DNA from: VRUE01 sp963816785
GTDB lineage: Bacteria > Actinomycetota > Thermoleophilia > Solirubrobacterales > 70-9
Assembly: GCA_963816785.1 (NCBI GenBank)
Contig: CAWFLL010000004.1
Span: forward strand, 930,001 to 994,000
Length of the DNA: 64,000 nt
Direction of reading: 5' to 3'
Part shown: positions 23,805 to 33,707 of the stretch, piece after piece
Layout of the letters: each line of letters begins with the position of its first letter
Numbering within the stretch: the stretch's first letter is position 1
Notes under the pieces: generated by a model
Told to the model about the DNA's origin: nothing
What the model saw: only the letters and a program-made list of their open reading frames with translations
Databases searched by the model: none
Made by a program: the position numbers and the translations under genes

Positions 23805-25211
23805 TCAGCCGACCGGCACGCCGGGGACCTGGAAGCGCCTCAGCTCGGTGCCGGGACTTGCCGTCTCGGCGATCCGCGCTTCCAGCGCCAGCTCCTTCTC
23901 GAAGTCGGCCTCCTCGCCGTGGCGGAAGGAGACGTCCTCGCCCTCGAGCAGCTCGATGAAGATCTCGACGAATCGGGCGTCGAGCTGCTCCCCGGCGACC
24001 CGCCGCAGCTCCTGGATCGCGTCGTAGCTGGATACCGGTGCCCGGTAGGAGTCGCGGGCGGTCATCACGTCGTAGGTGTCGGCGACCGAGATGATCCGCG
24101 CCAGCTCGGGGATGTCGTCCCCCCGCAGCCCGCGCGGGTAGCCCCTGCCATCGATCCGCTCGTGGTGGGCGAGAATGATGTCGGCGACCGGGCCGTAGCC
24201 GTCGAGTGAGGAGACGACCCGGGCCCCCTGCTGGGGATGGCGGCGGATCAGCATCCAGTCTTCGTCGGTGAGCGGGACGTTGGCCTTCAGGATCCGGTCG
24301 GGCAGGATGAACTTGCCGATGTCGTGGAGCAGCGCCGCGATGTGGACCAGCTCCTCCTCGCGCCGCGAGAAGCCGGCGCGCTGCGCGATCGCCCGCGAGT
24401 AGCGCGCGACCGCGGCAGAATGCCGCGCGGTCATCTGGTCCCGCAAATCGAGCGTGCGCAGGAGGGCGCTCAACATCCCGACCTGGAAGCTGGCCAGCTG
24501 CTTGGACCGCACCTCGAGCTCCTGCGCCCGCTCCTGCGACTTGAGCAGGGCGCCGAGCAGGTACTGGAAGATGACGAGCACGACGCCGAACAGGGCGACG
24601 CCGGCGAGGCCGATCTGGTCGTAGATGAAGGCGACGCCGACCGCCATCAGGGCGGCGGCCAGCTCCGAGGGGAGCAGGGGGCCGATCACTGTGCGCACCT
24701 TCTCGAAGAAGGAGCTCCGCTCGAGGTAGCAGGTGTAGGCGCCGATCATCGTGAAGTTGATCGTCAGCGCGGCGAGGAAGGCGCCGAAGACGAAGACGTA
24801 GTAGACGGGGTCGGAGGAGGTGCTCCCGGTCGCCTCGACGATTTCGTGGAAACCGGTCCCGACGATCATCGGGAAGGTGATGTAGGTCAGCAGGTTGACG
24901 ACGAAGTCGTGCCCCTTTTCCCGGAAGCGCAGCCAGCCGGCGATGATCGAGATGACGCCGATCAGCGCCGCCGGCGTACCGCCGAGAAAGACCATGGCGA
25001 GGACCAGCGCGAGGAAGTTCCCGGAGACCTTGATGCGGGATTCGGTCTCGATCGACATCACGTCGCTGAGGATCGAGAATCCGAGCAGGATGCCGAACAG
25101 GGCCAGTTCCCAATCGGCGTTGGGGGCCTGCCAGATCGCAACCCCGATCGCCCCCGCGAGGGAGACCGCCAGCAAGGCGTGGCTTAACCGTGTGGGCCGC
25201 TCGTTTTCCAT
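23805..25211 (-). CDS. Membrane HD-GYP cyclic-di-GMP phosphodiesterase
   Basis: 468 residues. The N-terminal half has about seven hydrophobic segments (LLAVSLAGAIGVAIWQAPNA to GVALFGVVLVIFQYLLGALL), followed by a helical linker and an HD-GYP domain: LVHIAALLHDIGKFILPDRI (HDxGK), HPQQGARVV, then ILAHHERIDGRGYPRGLRGD with HHE and the GYP signature, and ARIISVADTYDVMTARDSYR. Known reaction: c-di-GMP to pGpG/GMP. The N-terminal module is an uncharacterised membrane sensor of MASE style. An unusually long (about 450-base) upstream region separates it from the divergent MFS gene. Confidence 0.92.
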   Translation of the reverse strand: MENERPTRLSHALLAVSLAGAIGVAIWQAPNADWELALFGILLGFSILSDVMSIETESRIKVSGNFLALVLAMVFLGGTPAALIGVISIIAGWLRFREKGHDFVVNLLTYITFPMIVGTGFHEIVEATGSTSSDPVYYVFVFGAFLAALTINFTMIGAYTCYLERSSFFEKVRTVIGPLLPSELAAALMAVGVAFIYDQIGLAGVALFGVVLVIFQYLLGALLKSQERAQELEVRSKQLASFQVGMLSALLRTLDLRDQMTARHSAAVARYSRAIAQRAGFSRREEELVHIAALLHDIGKFILPDRILKANVPLTDEDWMLIRRHPQQGARVVSSLDGYGPVADIILAHHERIDGRGYPRGLRGDDIPELARIISVADTYDVMTARDSYRAPVSSYDAIQELRRVAGEQLDARFVEIFIELLEGEDVSFRHGEEADFEKELALEARIAETASPGTELRRFQVPGVPVG

Positions 25212-25553
25212 GGATCGCGCACCGGGTCAAATCGCCGTGCGCCTGCTCCCGGCCCGAAAGCTTTCGCGGGTCGCCAAATGCTTCCTGCGACTGGCAGCCG
25301 GCTTGCGACGATCGCAACCTTCGGCTGGAAGGTAAAGGCTGGCCGTCGAGTCGGCAACCTTGCGTAGATCAACTGGCCAAGACCTTGCATTTCAGGGAAA
25401 AGCGGCCGATTTGCCCTAAAACGCGCAAAGGACACCACTCAGGGTGCCCTCCGTGCTAGACGGCAAACCCCTGTGGGTCTTTCGTCTGTCGATGAAGTCC
25501 TACCGTTTGAAACCCATGTCCGACCCCTTCTGTCGAAAACACGAAGACATCTT
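25212..25553. other. Long upstream region of HD-GYP and MFS genes with small hairpins
   Basis: No gene. On the HD-GYP side two stems stand back to back: TTGCGA/TCGCAA (about 25304-25318) and CCTTC/GAAGG (25319-25333). Read on the minus strand they lie in the probable 5' leader of the HD-GYP mRNA. A further small stem CACC/GGTG is near 25432-25445. The text GTCGCAAGCCGG only faintly recalls c-di-GMP riboswitches and the other conserved blocks are missing, so I do not call one. Confidence 0.35.
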
Positions 25554-25646
25554 TTGCACAAGTTCGAGCGAAGATCGTTTCGCTTGCTGGCAGGTTTGTA
25601 GCACATATTGGCTGAAACTTGTGCAAATGCATAAGAATTTGTGCAA
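25554..25646 (+). promoter_or_regulatory. AT-rich region with three TTGTGCAA sites upstream of the MFS gene
   Basis: AACTTGTGCAA stands at 25616-25626, its exact inverse TTGCACAAGTT at 25554-25564, and a variant AATTTGTGCAA at 25636-25646. The second and third are 20 bp apart (two helical turns). The stretch is strikingly AT-rich against both flanks. This arrangement suggests cooperative binding of a regulator at the promoter of the MFS-peptide ABC operon. The regulator is not identifiable. Confidence 0.55.
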
Positions 25647-25662
25647 GGGAATGCAGAAATAA

Positions 25663-27006
25663 ATGACCGGACCGCGCCTGCGAGACCCGCTGCGACGCCC
25701 GGCCTTCCGCCGCCTGGTGCTCTCCTACGCGGTCAACGAGCTGGGCGACTGGCTCGGCATCGTCGCCCTCTCGGTGCTGGTCTTCGAGAAGACCGACAGC
25801 GCCCTTGCGACCGCCCTGCTGTTCCTCGGGACGGGTTTCCTGCCGGCGCTGCTCACCCCCGTGGTCGTCGCCCGGCTCGAGCGCCCCCCGCCGCGCTTCG
25901 TGCTGCCGGCGATCTACGCGGCAGAGGCGGCGGCCTTTGGGGCGCTGGCGGTGTTAGCCGACAGCTTCTCGCTCGCGGCTGTGGTCGGGGTGGCGACGAT
26001 CGATGGCGCCCTGGCGCTGACGGCACGGTCGCTGACCCGCTCCGTCAGCGCCGCGATGCTCGAGCCCGAGGGCGAGCTCCGCGCCGGCAACGCGCTCCTC
26101 AACGTCGCCTTCACCGGCGGCGCCGCCGTCGGCCCGGCGATCGCCGGAGCGGTGATCGCCGCCTTCGGCGTGCAGACGGCGCTCCTCCTCGACGCGGTCT
26201 CCTTCTACGCGATCGGTTGGATCCTGCTGACCGCGAAGCCGCTTCCCCATGCCGAGCTGGAAGAGGGCCGGCTGCGGGAGCGGGTGCGCGCCGGGGTCGG
26301 CTACATCCGCGGCAACCCCACCCTGCGACGGCTGCTCGCGGCCCAGGCCGCGGCATTCGTCTTCTTCTCCGCGGTGATCCCGATCGAGGTGATCTACGCC
26401 AAGGACACGCTCGGCGCCGGTGACACCGGCTACGGATTGATGCTCGGCAGCTGGGGGGTCGGGATGGTCCTGGGCAGCGTCGTGTTCGCGACCATGCGGG
26501 GGGCGCCGCTCCCACTGCTGCTGTTCTTCAGCACGGTCGTGGTCGGGGCCGGCTACCTCGGCATGGCCGCGGCTCAGACCCTCGCGCTCGCCTGCGTCGC
26601 CTCGGCACTGGGTGGCGCCGGCAACGGGGTGCAATGGGTGGCGGTGGTCAGTGCCGTGCAGGAGCTGACGGCCCCGACGATGCAGGCGCGGGTGATCGGC
26701 GTGCTCGAATCGGTCGCCTCGGCCACGCCGGGGATCGGCTACGTCCTGGGCGGCCTGATCGCCACCGGCTTCAGCCCCCGCGCCACGTTCCTCGTCGCCG
26801 GCGCCGGCGTGATAGCGATCGCGATCGTCGCCGCCCCCCTGCTGGGGACGAGGTGGCCCGAGCCCAGCGGCGAAGTGGCTCTAGACAGCGGTCCATTGCC
26901 AATTGACGCCGAGCGCGAGACTATGGTGGAGTTGATTCCGGGGGGAAGGTCCACCCGGCCCGAGGGCGAAAACCCGCCTCAACCCAATCCGGAGGTCAGG
27001 CGTTGA
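25663..27006 (+). CDS. MFS transporter (EntS-like exporter)
   Basis: 447 residues, 12 helices. It starts MTGPRLRDPLRRPAFRRLVL then SYAVNELGDWLGIVALSVLV, the N-terminal pattern of EntS/macrolide-type MFS exporters, with NALLNVAFTGGAAVGPAIAG and GNGVQWVAVVSAVQELTAPT further on. The ribosome site is weak (GGGAA about 15 bases upstream). The stop overlaps the TTG start of the peptide-binding protein gene (27003-27006), so exporter and importer components are co-transcribed. Cargo unknown. Confidence 0.85.
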   Translation: MTGPRLRDPLRRPAFRRLVLSYAVNELGDWLGIVALSVLVFEKTDSALATALLFLGTGFLPALLTPVVVARLERPPPRFVLPAIYAAEAAAFGALAVLADSFSLAAVVGVATIDGALALTARSLTRSVSAAMLEPEGELRAGNALLNVAFTGGAAVGPAIAGAVIAAFGVQTALLLDAVSFYAIGWILLTAKPLPHAELEEGRLRERVRAGVGYIRGNPTLRRLLAAQAAAFVFFSAVIPIEVIYAKDTLGAGDTGYGLMLGSWGVGMVLGSVVFATMRGAPLPLLLFFSTVVVGAGYLGMAAAQTLALACVASALGGAGNGVQWVAVVSAVQELTAPTMQARVIGVLESVASATPGIGYVLGGLIATGFSPRATFLVAGAGVIAIAIVAAPLLGTRWPEPSGEVALDSGPLPIDAERETMVELIPGGRSTRPEGENPPQPNPEVRR

Positions 27007-28644
27007 GAAAGCTAGCGGCACTACTGGCAGCATCGGGGCTACTCGTTGCAGGGGGACTGGGCCTCGCCTCGTGCGGAGACTCCGACTCCGGAGGAGGCAA
27101 GGAAGGCGGCACGCTGCGGGTCACCTTCGCCGGATTCCCGGACTATCTCGACCCCGCCCTGTCCTACACGGCCGAAGGCTGGACCGCGATGTACGCCACC
27201 TACATCCCGCTCCTGACCTATGCCCACGCCAACGGCGAAGCAGGAAGCAAGGTCATCCCCGGCCTTGCCGAGAGCATGCCGAAGATCAGCAACGGCGGCA
27301 AGACCTACACGCTGAAACTGCGCAAGGGCCTCAAATACTCCGACGGCACCCCGGTCAAGGCCTCGGACTTCACGTTCGCGGTCGAACGGATGTTCCAGCT
27401 CAACTCGGGCGGCTCGCCCTTCTACACGACGATCGTCGGCGCCGAAAAATTCCAGGAAACCAAGAAGGGCGGGATACCGGGGATCAAGACGAACGACGCG
27501 ACCGGGGAGATCGTCATCAACCTGACCGCGCCGCGGGGAACCTTCAACAACGAGCTCGGCCTGATGTTCGTCGCCCCACTTCCTCCCGACACTCCGATCA
27601 AGAACCTGTCTGGGGACCCGCCGCCGGCGACGGGCCCCTACGAGATCGTCAGCTCCGATCCCGGCCGTGGCTGGTCCTACGAGCGCAACCCGCAGTGGGA
27701 GAAGACGAACTCGAAGCTGATGCCGGACCAGCCCAGCGGCCACGTCGACAAGATCGACATCAGGATCGTCCGCAACACCGCGACCCAGGTGAGCGACGTC
27801 GAACAAAACAACATCGAGTGGATGCAGGCCCTGATCCCGCCCGACGTCTACGCCGAGGTGGTCAGCAAGTACGAGGGTACCCAGCTGCGCGAGGAGTCCG
27901 GAACCCCCAACATCTACTACTTCTGGATGAACACACAGAGGCCGCCGTTCGACGACCTCAAGGTGCGCCAGGCGGTCAACCACGCGGTCAGCGGCGAAGC
28001 CCTGGAACGGATATACGCAGGCTCGCTGAGCCGCTATCCAGCAGGTTCTCCCAGAAGGAGTGCCTGGCCACGAGAAGTACGAACTTTACCCCTACGACAT
28101 GGCCGAAGCGAAGAAGCTGATCGCCGAAGCCAACCCGTCCGACCGCGACATCACGGTCTGGACCGACACCGAACCCACCCAGGAAGAAGCCGGCGCCTAC
28201 TACCAGGACCAGCTGAAAAAACTCGGCTTCAACGCGAAGCTCAAAATCCTCAACGCCGACGACTACTTCACGGTCACCGGCAACCAGTCGACGCCCGACC
28301 TCGACACCGGCTGGGTCGACTGGTATCAGGACTACCCGCACCCCGCCGACTTCTTCCAGCCCCTGCTGGCCGGGGAAAGCATCCTGCCGACCAACAACGG
28401 CAACTTCGCCATGATCGACGACCCGAAGCTGAACGCGAAAATCACCAAGCTCGGCGAAGAACAGCTCGGCCCCGAGCAGGAAGCCGAATACGCCGCCCTG
28501 GACCGGGAATACATGGAACAGGCGCCGTGGGCGGTCTACGGAACGCGAACGCTGACGACTTTCGTCTCGAGCGCGATCGACCTCGACAAGGTCATCTTCA
28601 ACCCGACCTTCGGGCAGGACCTGACGAGCTTCCAGTTCAAGTAG
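27003..28644 (+). CDS. Peptide ABC transporter substrate-binding lipoprotein (SBP family 5, one frameshift)
   Basis: TTG start at 27003 with GGAGG nine bases upstream. The signal peptide LLVAGGLGLASCGDS has lipobox Cys near residue 24. The SBP_bac_5 landmarks follow: GGTLRVTFAGFPDYLDPALS, LRKGLKYSDGTPVKASDFTF, ATGPYEIVSSDPGRGWSYER, NTQRPPFDDLKVRQAVNHAV. The frame slips near 28035. The other frame continues IQQVLPEGVPGHEKYELYP and ends with FNPTFGQDLTSFQFK, the expected C-terminus. Total about 546 aa. Role: extracytoplasmic capture of oligopeptides or similar solutes for the permeases and ATPases that follow. Confidence 0.9.
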
Positions 28645-28671
28645 CCGCGACGGCTGCTTCACAATAGGAAG

Positions 28672-29742
28672 GTGGCCGCCGAGCTCCAACCCGCCCCGGC
28701 GGACGGCGCGTCGCCGGGCCGCAACCCATGGCGCCTGGCCCTGGGTCGGCTGCGACACAACCGGGTCGCTCTCGCGTTTCTGGCGCTGTTCGTCCTGATC
28801 GCCGCCTTCGTCCTCGCCGCGCCGCTCTGGAGCAAGTACGTCGCCGAGACGGGGCCGAATGACACCCACACGCTGGAAAAGGTTTTGGTCGGCCCCGAAG
28901 ACGGCGGCGAAAAGCGCGACGTCGTCAGCCCCGAAGGGCAGCCGATCGGGCCGCTCTGGTTCGATGCCGGCGGCAAGTTCTTCCTCGGCGCGGACGGGCG
29001 GCTCGGCCGCGACGAGATGGTCCGCCTGATGTACGGAGGGAGGACCTCGATCTTCATCAGCTTCGTCGCGGCGCTGATCACGACGCTGCTCTCGATTGTG
29101 CTCGGGCTCGTCGCCGGCTATTACCGGGGCTGGGTCGACGCGGTCATCGCCCGCATCCTCGACGTGATCTGGGCCTTCCCGGTCCTGTTGCTCGGAATCG
29201 CGCTTGGAACCGCGCTTGCCGTAGGGGGGCTCCAGATCGGGCCGATCTCGATCTCGGGAACGTCGATCTGGATACCGACGCTGATCATCGGCGTCGTCTA
29301 CGTCCCCTACATGGCGCGGCCGCTGCGCGGCGAGGTGCTGGCGCTGCGGGAGAAGGAGTTCGTCGAGGCGGCGGTCGCCCAGGGCGCAGGGCCGCTGCGG
29401 GTGATGTTCGGTGAGCTCCTGCCCAACCTGTGGTCGACGATCATCGTCTTCTTCACCCTCAACATCGCCAACAACATGCTGCTCGAGTCGGCGCTCTCCT
29501 TCCTCGGCGCCGGTGTGCAGCCGCCGAACTCGTCCTGGGGAACGATGATCTCGACCGGGTTCGAGCTGATAACCAGCGCGCCGCTGCTGACGATCCTGCC
29601 CGGTGTGATGATCCTGCTCACGGTTCTCTCCCTCAACGTCTTCGGCGACGGCCTCCGCGACGCCCTCGACCCGAAATCGAAGGTCCGGCTCGAGGTCGAG
29701 GCTCACTCCGGCCTCGCCGAGCCGGAGGGGACGGCGGTCTGA
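28672..29742 (+). CDS. Peptide ABC transporter permease, DppC-like
   Basis: 356 residues from a GTG at 28672. The N-terminal anchor LRHNRVALAFLALFVLIAAF carries the OppC_N signature, followed by an unusually long periplasmic insertion (about residues 55-115). The permease core is GGRTSIFISFVAALITTLLS, then the EAA loop REKEFVEAAVAQGAGPLRVM, and SALSFLGAGVQPPNSSWGTM near the end. Here the C-type permease precedes the B-type, the reverse of the usual dppB-dppC order. Its stop overlaps the next start (TGATG at 29740-29744). Confidence 0.92.
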   Translation: MAAELQPAPADGASPGRNPWRLALGRLRHNRVALAFLALFVLIAAFVLAAPLWSKYVAETGPNDTHTLEKVLVGPEDGGEKRDVVSPEGQPIGPLWFDAGGKFFLGADGRLGRDEMVRLMYGGRTSIFISFVAALITTLLSIVLGLVAGYYRGWVDAVIARILDVIWAFPVLLLGIALGTALAVGGLQIGPISISGTSIWIPTLIIGVVYVPYMARPLRGEVLALREKEFVEAAVAQGAGPLRVMFGELLPNLWSTIIVFFTLNIANNMLLESALSFLGAGVQPPNSSWGTMISTGFELITSAPLLTILPGVMILLTVLSLNVFGDGLRDALDPKSKVRLEVEAHSGLAEPEGTAV

Positions 29743-30701
29743 TGGGCCGCTTCATCGTCCGCCGTCTGTTCGGGATGGTCCTGGTGCTGCTCGCGATCTC
29801 GGTGATCGTGTTCCTGATCTTCAACGTGATCCCCAACTCGGATCCGGCGCAGCGGATGGCGGGCAAGAACGCGACCCCGGAGCTGGTCGCGAGCATCAAC
29901 AAAGACTGGGGATTCGAAGACCCACTGCCCCAGCAGTACCTGACGACGATGAAGATGATCTTCACCGGCGAACTGATCTCCTACGGAAACCAGCTCAACG
30001 TCAACGAACAGATCTCCAAGGGGCTGCCGGCGACCTTCTCACTCAGCATCGGCGCCGCCGTGCTCTGGATGTTCTTTGGGGTCGTCTTCGGATACATGTC
30101 GGCGGTCAGGGCGGGTGGCATCACCGACAGGCTGCTGACGGTCCTGGCCCTGGTCGGCATCTCGATGCCGGTCTTCGTGCTCGCCGCTGTCCTCCTCAAG
30201 GTCTTCGCCTACGACATGGGGTTGTTCCCGTCGGGGGGCTATGTCGCGTTGACCGAAAACCCGCTCGACTGGGCCTACCACCTGATCCTTCCCTGGACCA
30301 CGCTGGCGGTCATCTACATCGGCTTCTACAGCCGCGTGCTGCGCTCCAACATGCTCGACGCGATGGGCGGCGACTACGTCCGCACGGCGCGGGCGAAGGG
30401 CCTGAGCGAGCGGCAGGTGATGAGGCGGCACGTGCTGCGCAACTCGCTGATCCCGATCGTCACCCTGTTCGGGCTCGACTTCGGGGCGGTGGTCTTCGGC
30501 GGCGCGATCCTCACCGAAGCCATATTCAGCCTCAACGGTGTGGGCGACTACGCCTACGAATCCACGATCAACCTCGACCTGCCGCCGATCATGGCGATCA
30601 CCCTGTTCGGCGCCTTCTTCGTCGTCCTCTTCAATGCCCTCGTCGACATCGCCTACGCGTACCTCGATCCGCGCGTGAGGCTGGGGGAGTCTGCGCAATG
30701 A
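29742..30701 (+). CDS. Peptide ABC transporter permease, DppB-like
   Basis: 319 residues. The N-terminus MGRFIVRRLFGMVLVLLAIS and PNSDPAQRMAG matches OppB/DppB. Membrane core: LPATFSLSIGAAVLWMFFGV, and the EAA motif YVRTARAKGLSERQVMRRHV followed by LRNSLIPIVTLFGLDFGAVV. The end is LVDIAYAYLDPRVRLGE, the conserved C-terminus. Forms the channel with the DppC-like subunit. The stop TGA overlaps an ATG (30698) that opens a tiny reading frame. Confidence 0.93.
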   Translation: MGRFIVRRLFGMVLVLLAISVIVFLIFNVIPNSDPAQRMAGKNATPELVASINKDWGFEDPLPQQYLTTMKMIFTGELISYGNQLNVNEQISKGLPATFSLSIGAAVLWMFFGVVFGYMSAVRAGGITDRLLTVLALVGISMPVFVLAAVLLKVFAYDMGLFPSGGYVALTENPLDWAYHLILPWTTLAVIYIGFYSRVLRSNMLDAMGGDYVRTARAKGLSERQVMRRHVLRNSLIPIVTLFGLDFGAVVFGGAILTEAIFSLNGVGDYAYESTINLDLPPIMAITLFGAFFVVLFNALVDIAYAYLDPRVRLGESAQ

Positions 30702-30767
30702 GCGCGGAGCGAGCCAAATGAGCGCAATCTGGTTCTGCGCGCCGCGAGCGAAGCGCGAGGCATTCCA

Positions 30768-30771
<4 letters not shown>
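30698..30771 (+). other. Chain of two micro-ORFs linked by ATGA overlaps
   Basis: Between the permease and the ATPase lie two tiny frames. ATG 30698 encodes MSAERAK and ends TGA 30719-30721, overlapping ATG 30718, which encodes MSAIWFCAPRAKREAFQ and ends 30769-30771, overlapping the ATPase ATG 30768. All three ATGs are in the context ATGAGC. The DNA also contains GCGCGCCGCGAGCGAAGCGC, a GC-rich near-palindrome. Either a translational relay or simple duplication debris. Confidence 0.4.
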
Positions 30772-31801
<1,030 letters not shown>

Positions 31802-31805
<4 letters not shown>

Positions 31806-32654
31806 TCGGCGAGCCGCTGCTCGAGATCGACGACCTCGTCAAGCATTTCCCGATCAAGCGCGGCCTGGTGATCGACCGTCAGGTGGGCGAGGTGAGGGCC
31901 GTCGACGGCGTCAGCCTCTCGATCGCGCGCGGCGAGACGCTGGGCCTGGTCGGAGAGTCCGGCAGCGGCAAGTCGACCCTGTGCCGCGTCGCATTGCAGC
32001 TGCTGAAGCCGACCTCGGGCTCGGTGCGGTTCGAAGGCCGTGAGATCGCCGGCCTCAGCCGCCGCGAGATGAGGCCCCTCCGCCGCGAAATGCAGATGGT
32101 CTTCCAGGACCCCTACGCGTCGCTCAACCCTCGGAAACGGGTCGGCCAGATCATCGGCGACCCACTGCGCCGTCAGGGGGTCGGCTCGGCTTCGGAGCGG
32201 CGGCGGCGGGTCCATGAGCTGCTGGATCGGGTCGGCCTCTCCGCCGAGCATTACGACCGCTATCCCGCATGAGTTCTCCGGCGGGCAGCGGCAGCGGATC
32301 GGGATCGCCCGGGCCCTCGCCCTGCGCCCGACGCTGATCGTCGCCGACGAGCCGGTCTCGGCGCTCGACGTCTCGATCCGCGCCCAGATCGTCAACCTGC
32401 TCGCCGACCTCCAGGAGGAGTTCGGGCTCAGCTACCTGTTCGTCGCCCACGACATCGGCATCGTCCGCCACGTCTCCGACCGGATCGCGGTGATGCACGA
32501 CGGCAGGATCGTCGAGCAGGGAACGGCGGACCGGGTCTGTGAGCACCCCGCCGATCCCTACACCCGGTCGCTGCTCTCCGCGGTCCCAATCCCCGATCCT
32601 CGCCGGGCTCGCGCCCGAAGCGGGAAACTGCTGCCAGGTGACGCTTCCGCTTAG
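31802..32654 (+). CDS. Peptide ABC transporter ATP-binding protein, DppF-like (one frameshift)
   Basis: GTG start at 31802. Walker A GESGSGKST, Q-loop VFQDPYASLNPRKRVGQI. The frame breaks in the sequence TATCCCGCATGAG near 32268. Dropping one base restores YPHEFSGGQRQRIGIARALA, then the Walker B text VADEPVSALDVS and LFVAHDIGIVRHVSDR. The end ADPYTRSLLSAVPIPDP is typical. About 283 residues. An apparent stop at 32270 is produced only by the slip. It overlaps the ligase gene start by 17 bases. Confidence 0.9.
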
Positions 32655-33585
32655 CCCCCCGATCAAGCCGCAGCTCGCTGTAACCCGCAAAGAGCTGCCG
32701 GTCGGGGAGGAGTGGGCGTACGAGGAGAAGCTCGACGGCTTCCGGGCGATCGTCTTCGTCGACGGCGAGGACGTCTACATCCAGTCCCGCGGGGCGAAAG
32801 CGCTGGCTCGCTACTTCCCCGAGCTGACCTTCCCCGCCGGGCGCTACGTCCTCGACGGAGAGCTGGTGATCCGCGATGCCGACGGAGGGGTCGAATTCGA
32901 CGCGCTGCAGAGCCGGATCCATCCCGCCGAGTCGCGAATAGCCCTGCTGTCGAAGGAGATCCCCGCCGAGTACGTCGCCTTCGACATGCTCGCCGAGGGC
33001 GACGAGTCGCTGCTGGATGCCCCGCTGCGGGAGCGCCGCGCACGCCTCGATGCACTGGCGGAGAAGACCGGCATCGAGGTGAGCCCGCTCGACCCGGACC
33101 CCGCACAGGCCGAGCGCTGGCTGCGAAGCACCGAGGGAACGATGGCCAAGCAGCTCGACGCCAAATACGAGCCGGGAAAGCGCCGCGGGATGGCGAAGGT
33201 GAAGCGCGAGCGGGAGATCGACTGCGTGGTGCTCGGCTGGAGGCCGGGCAAAGAGGAGGGCACGGTCGGCTCGCTGATCCTCGGCCTCTACGACGGCGAC
33301 GAGCTGCGCCCGGTCGGCCACATCTCCGGTTTCACTGCAGCCGAAAAACGTGGGCTGCGCGACCTGCTCGCGCCGCTGGAGACCGGCGAGCAGGGAACGG
33401 CGGAGCCGAGCCGCTGGACGGGTGGCCGCGACCTCGAGTGGGTGGCGCTGCGGCCGGAGCTCGTGATCGAGGTGGGCTACGACCACGCCAGCGCCGGGAG
33501 GATCCGGCACGGGGCGCGATTCCGGCGGTTCCGAGACGACAAAGACCCGCGGGAGTGCCTGTTCGAGTATCTCGACGAAGGTTGA
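32638..33585 (+). CDS. ATP-dependent DNA ligase (LigC/LigD-ligase type)
   Basis: 315 residues from the GTG at 32638 (VTLPLSPPIKPQLAVTRKEL). Nucleotidyl-transferase motif I is EEKLDGFRA, with the adenylated Lys near residue 30. Motif III is YVLDGELVI with FDALQSRIHP, motif IV YVAFDMLAEG, motif V TMAKQLDAKYEPGKRRGMAK. The C-terminal OB fold includes IDCVVLGWRPGKEEGTVGSL and PVGHISGFTAAEKRGL. Known relatives act in nonhomologous end joining or in base-excision backup. There is no Ku or polymerase domain here. Located next to a LexA-boxed repair-like gene. Confidence 0.9.
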   Translation: MTLPLSPPIKPQLAVTRKELPVGEEWAYEEKLDGFRAIVFVDGEDVYIQSRGAKALARYFPELTFPAGRYVLDGELVIRDADGGVEFDALQSRIHPAESRIALLSKEIPAEYVAFDMLAEGDESLLDAPLRERRARLDALAEKTGIEVSPLDPDPAQAERWLRSTEGTMAKQLDAKYEPGKRRGMAKVKREREIDCVVLGWRPGKEEGTVGSLILGLYDGDELRPVGHISGFTAAEKRGLRDLLAPLETGEQGTAEPSRWTGGRDLEWVALRPELVIEVGYDHASAGRIRHGARFRRFRDDKDPRECLFEYLDEG

Positions 33586-33591
33586 GTGGGT

Positions 33592-33682
33592 GGGGTGTCG
33601 GTGACCCCCTCTCCGGACAAGTCGCCCCGCAATGGCGGGGCGACTTTGAGTATCCGCCCGTCGAGAGGATCACCGACACCCC
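33592..33682. terminator. Nested inverted repeats between convergent genes
   Basis: Inner stem AAGTCGCCCCGC (33619-33630) pairs perfectly with GCGGGGCGACTT (33635-33646). An outer pair GGGGTGTCGGTGA (33592-33604) matches TCACCGACACCCC (33670-33682). It lies between the ligase (plus) and the radical SAM gene (minus) and should act as a bidirectional terminator. Confidence 0.75.
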
Positions 33683-33707
33683 TCCTCCCAGCGCACCAAC
33701 AAGCTGA

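Noticed and set aside
25212..25553. Cyclic-di-GMP riboswitch upstream of the HD-GYP gene
   Set aside because: Fragments such as GTCGCAAGCC and GGCAAACC occur but on different strands and without the other conserved blocks or the tetraloop-receptor.
32638..33585. NHEJ operon (Ku-LigD)
   Set aside because: Only a ligase domain is present; no Ku, primase/polymerase or nuclease domain is nearby.
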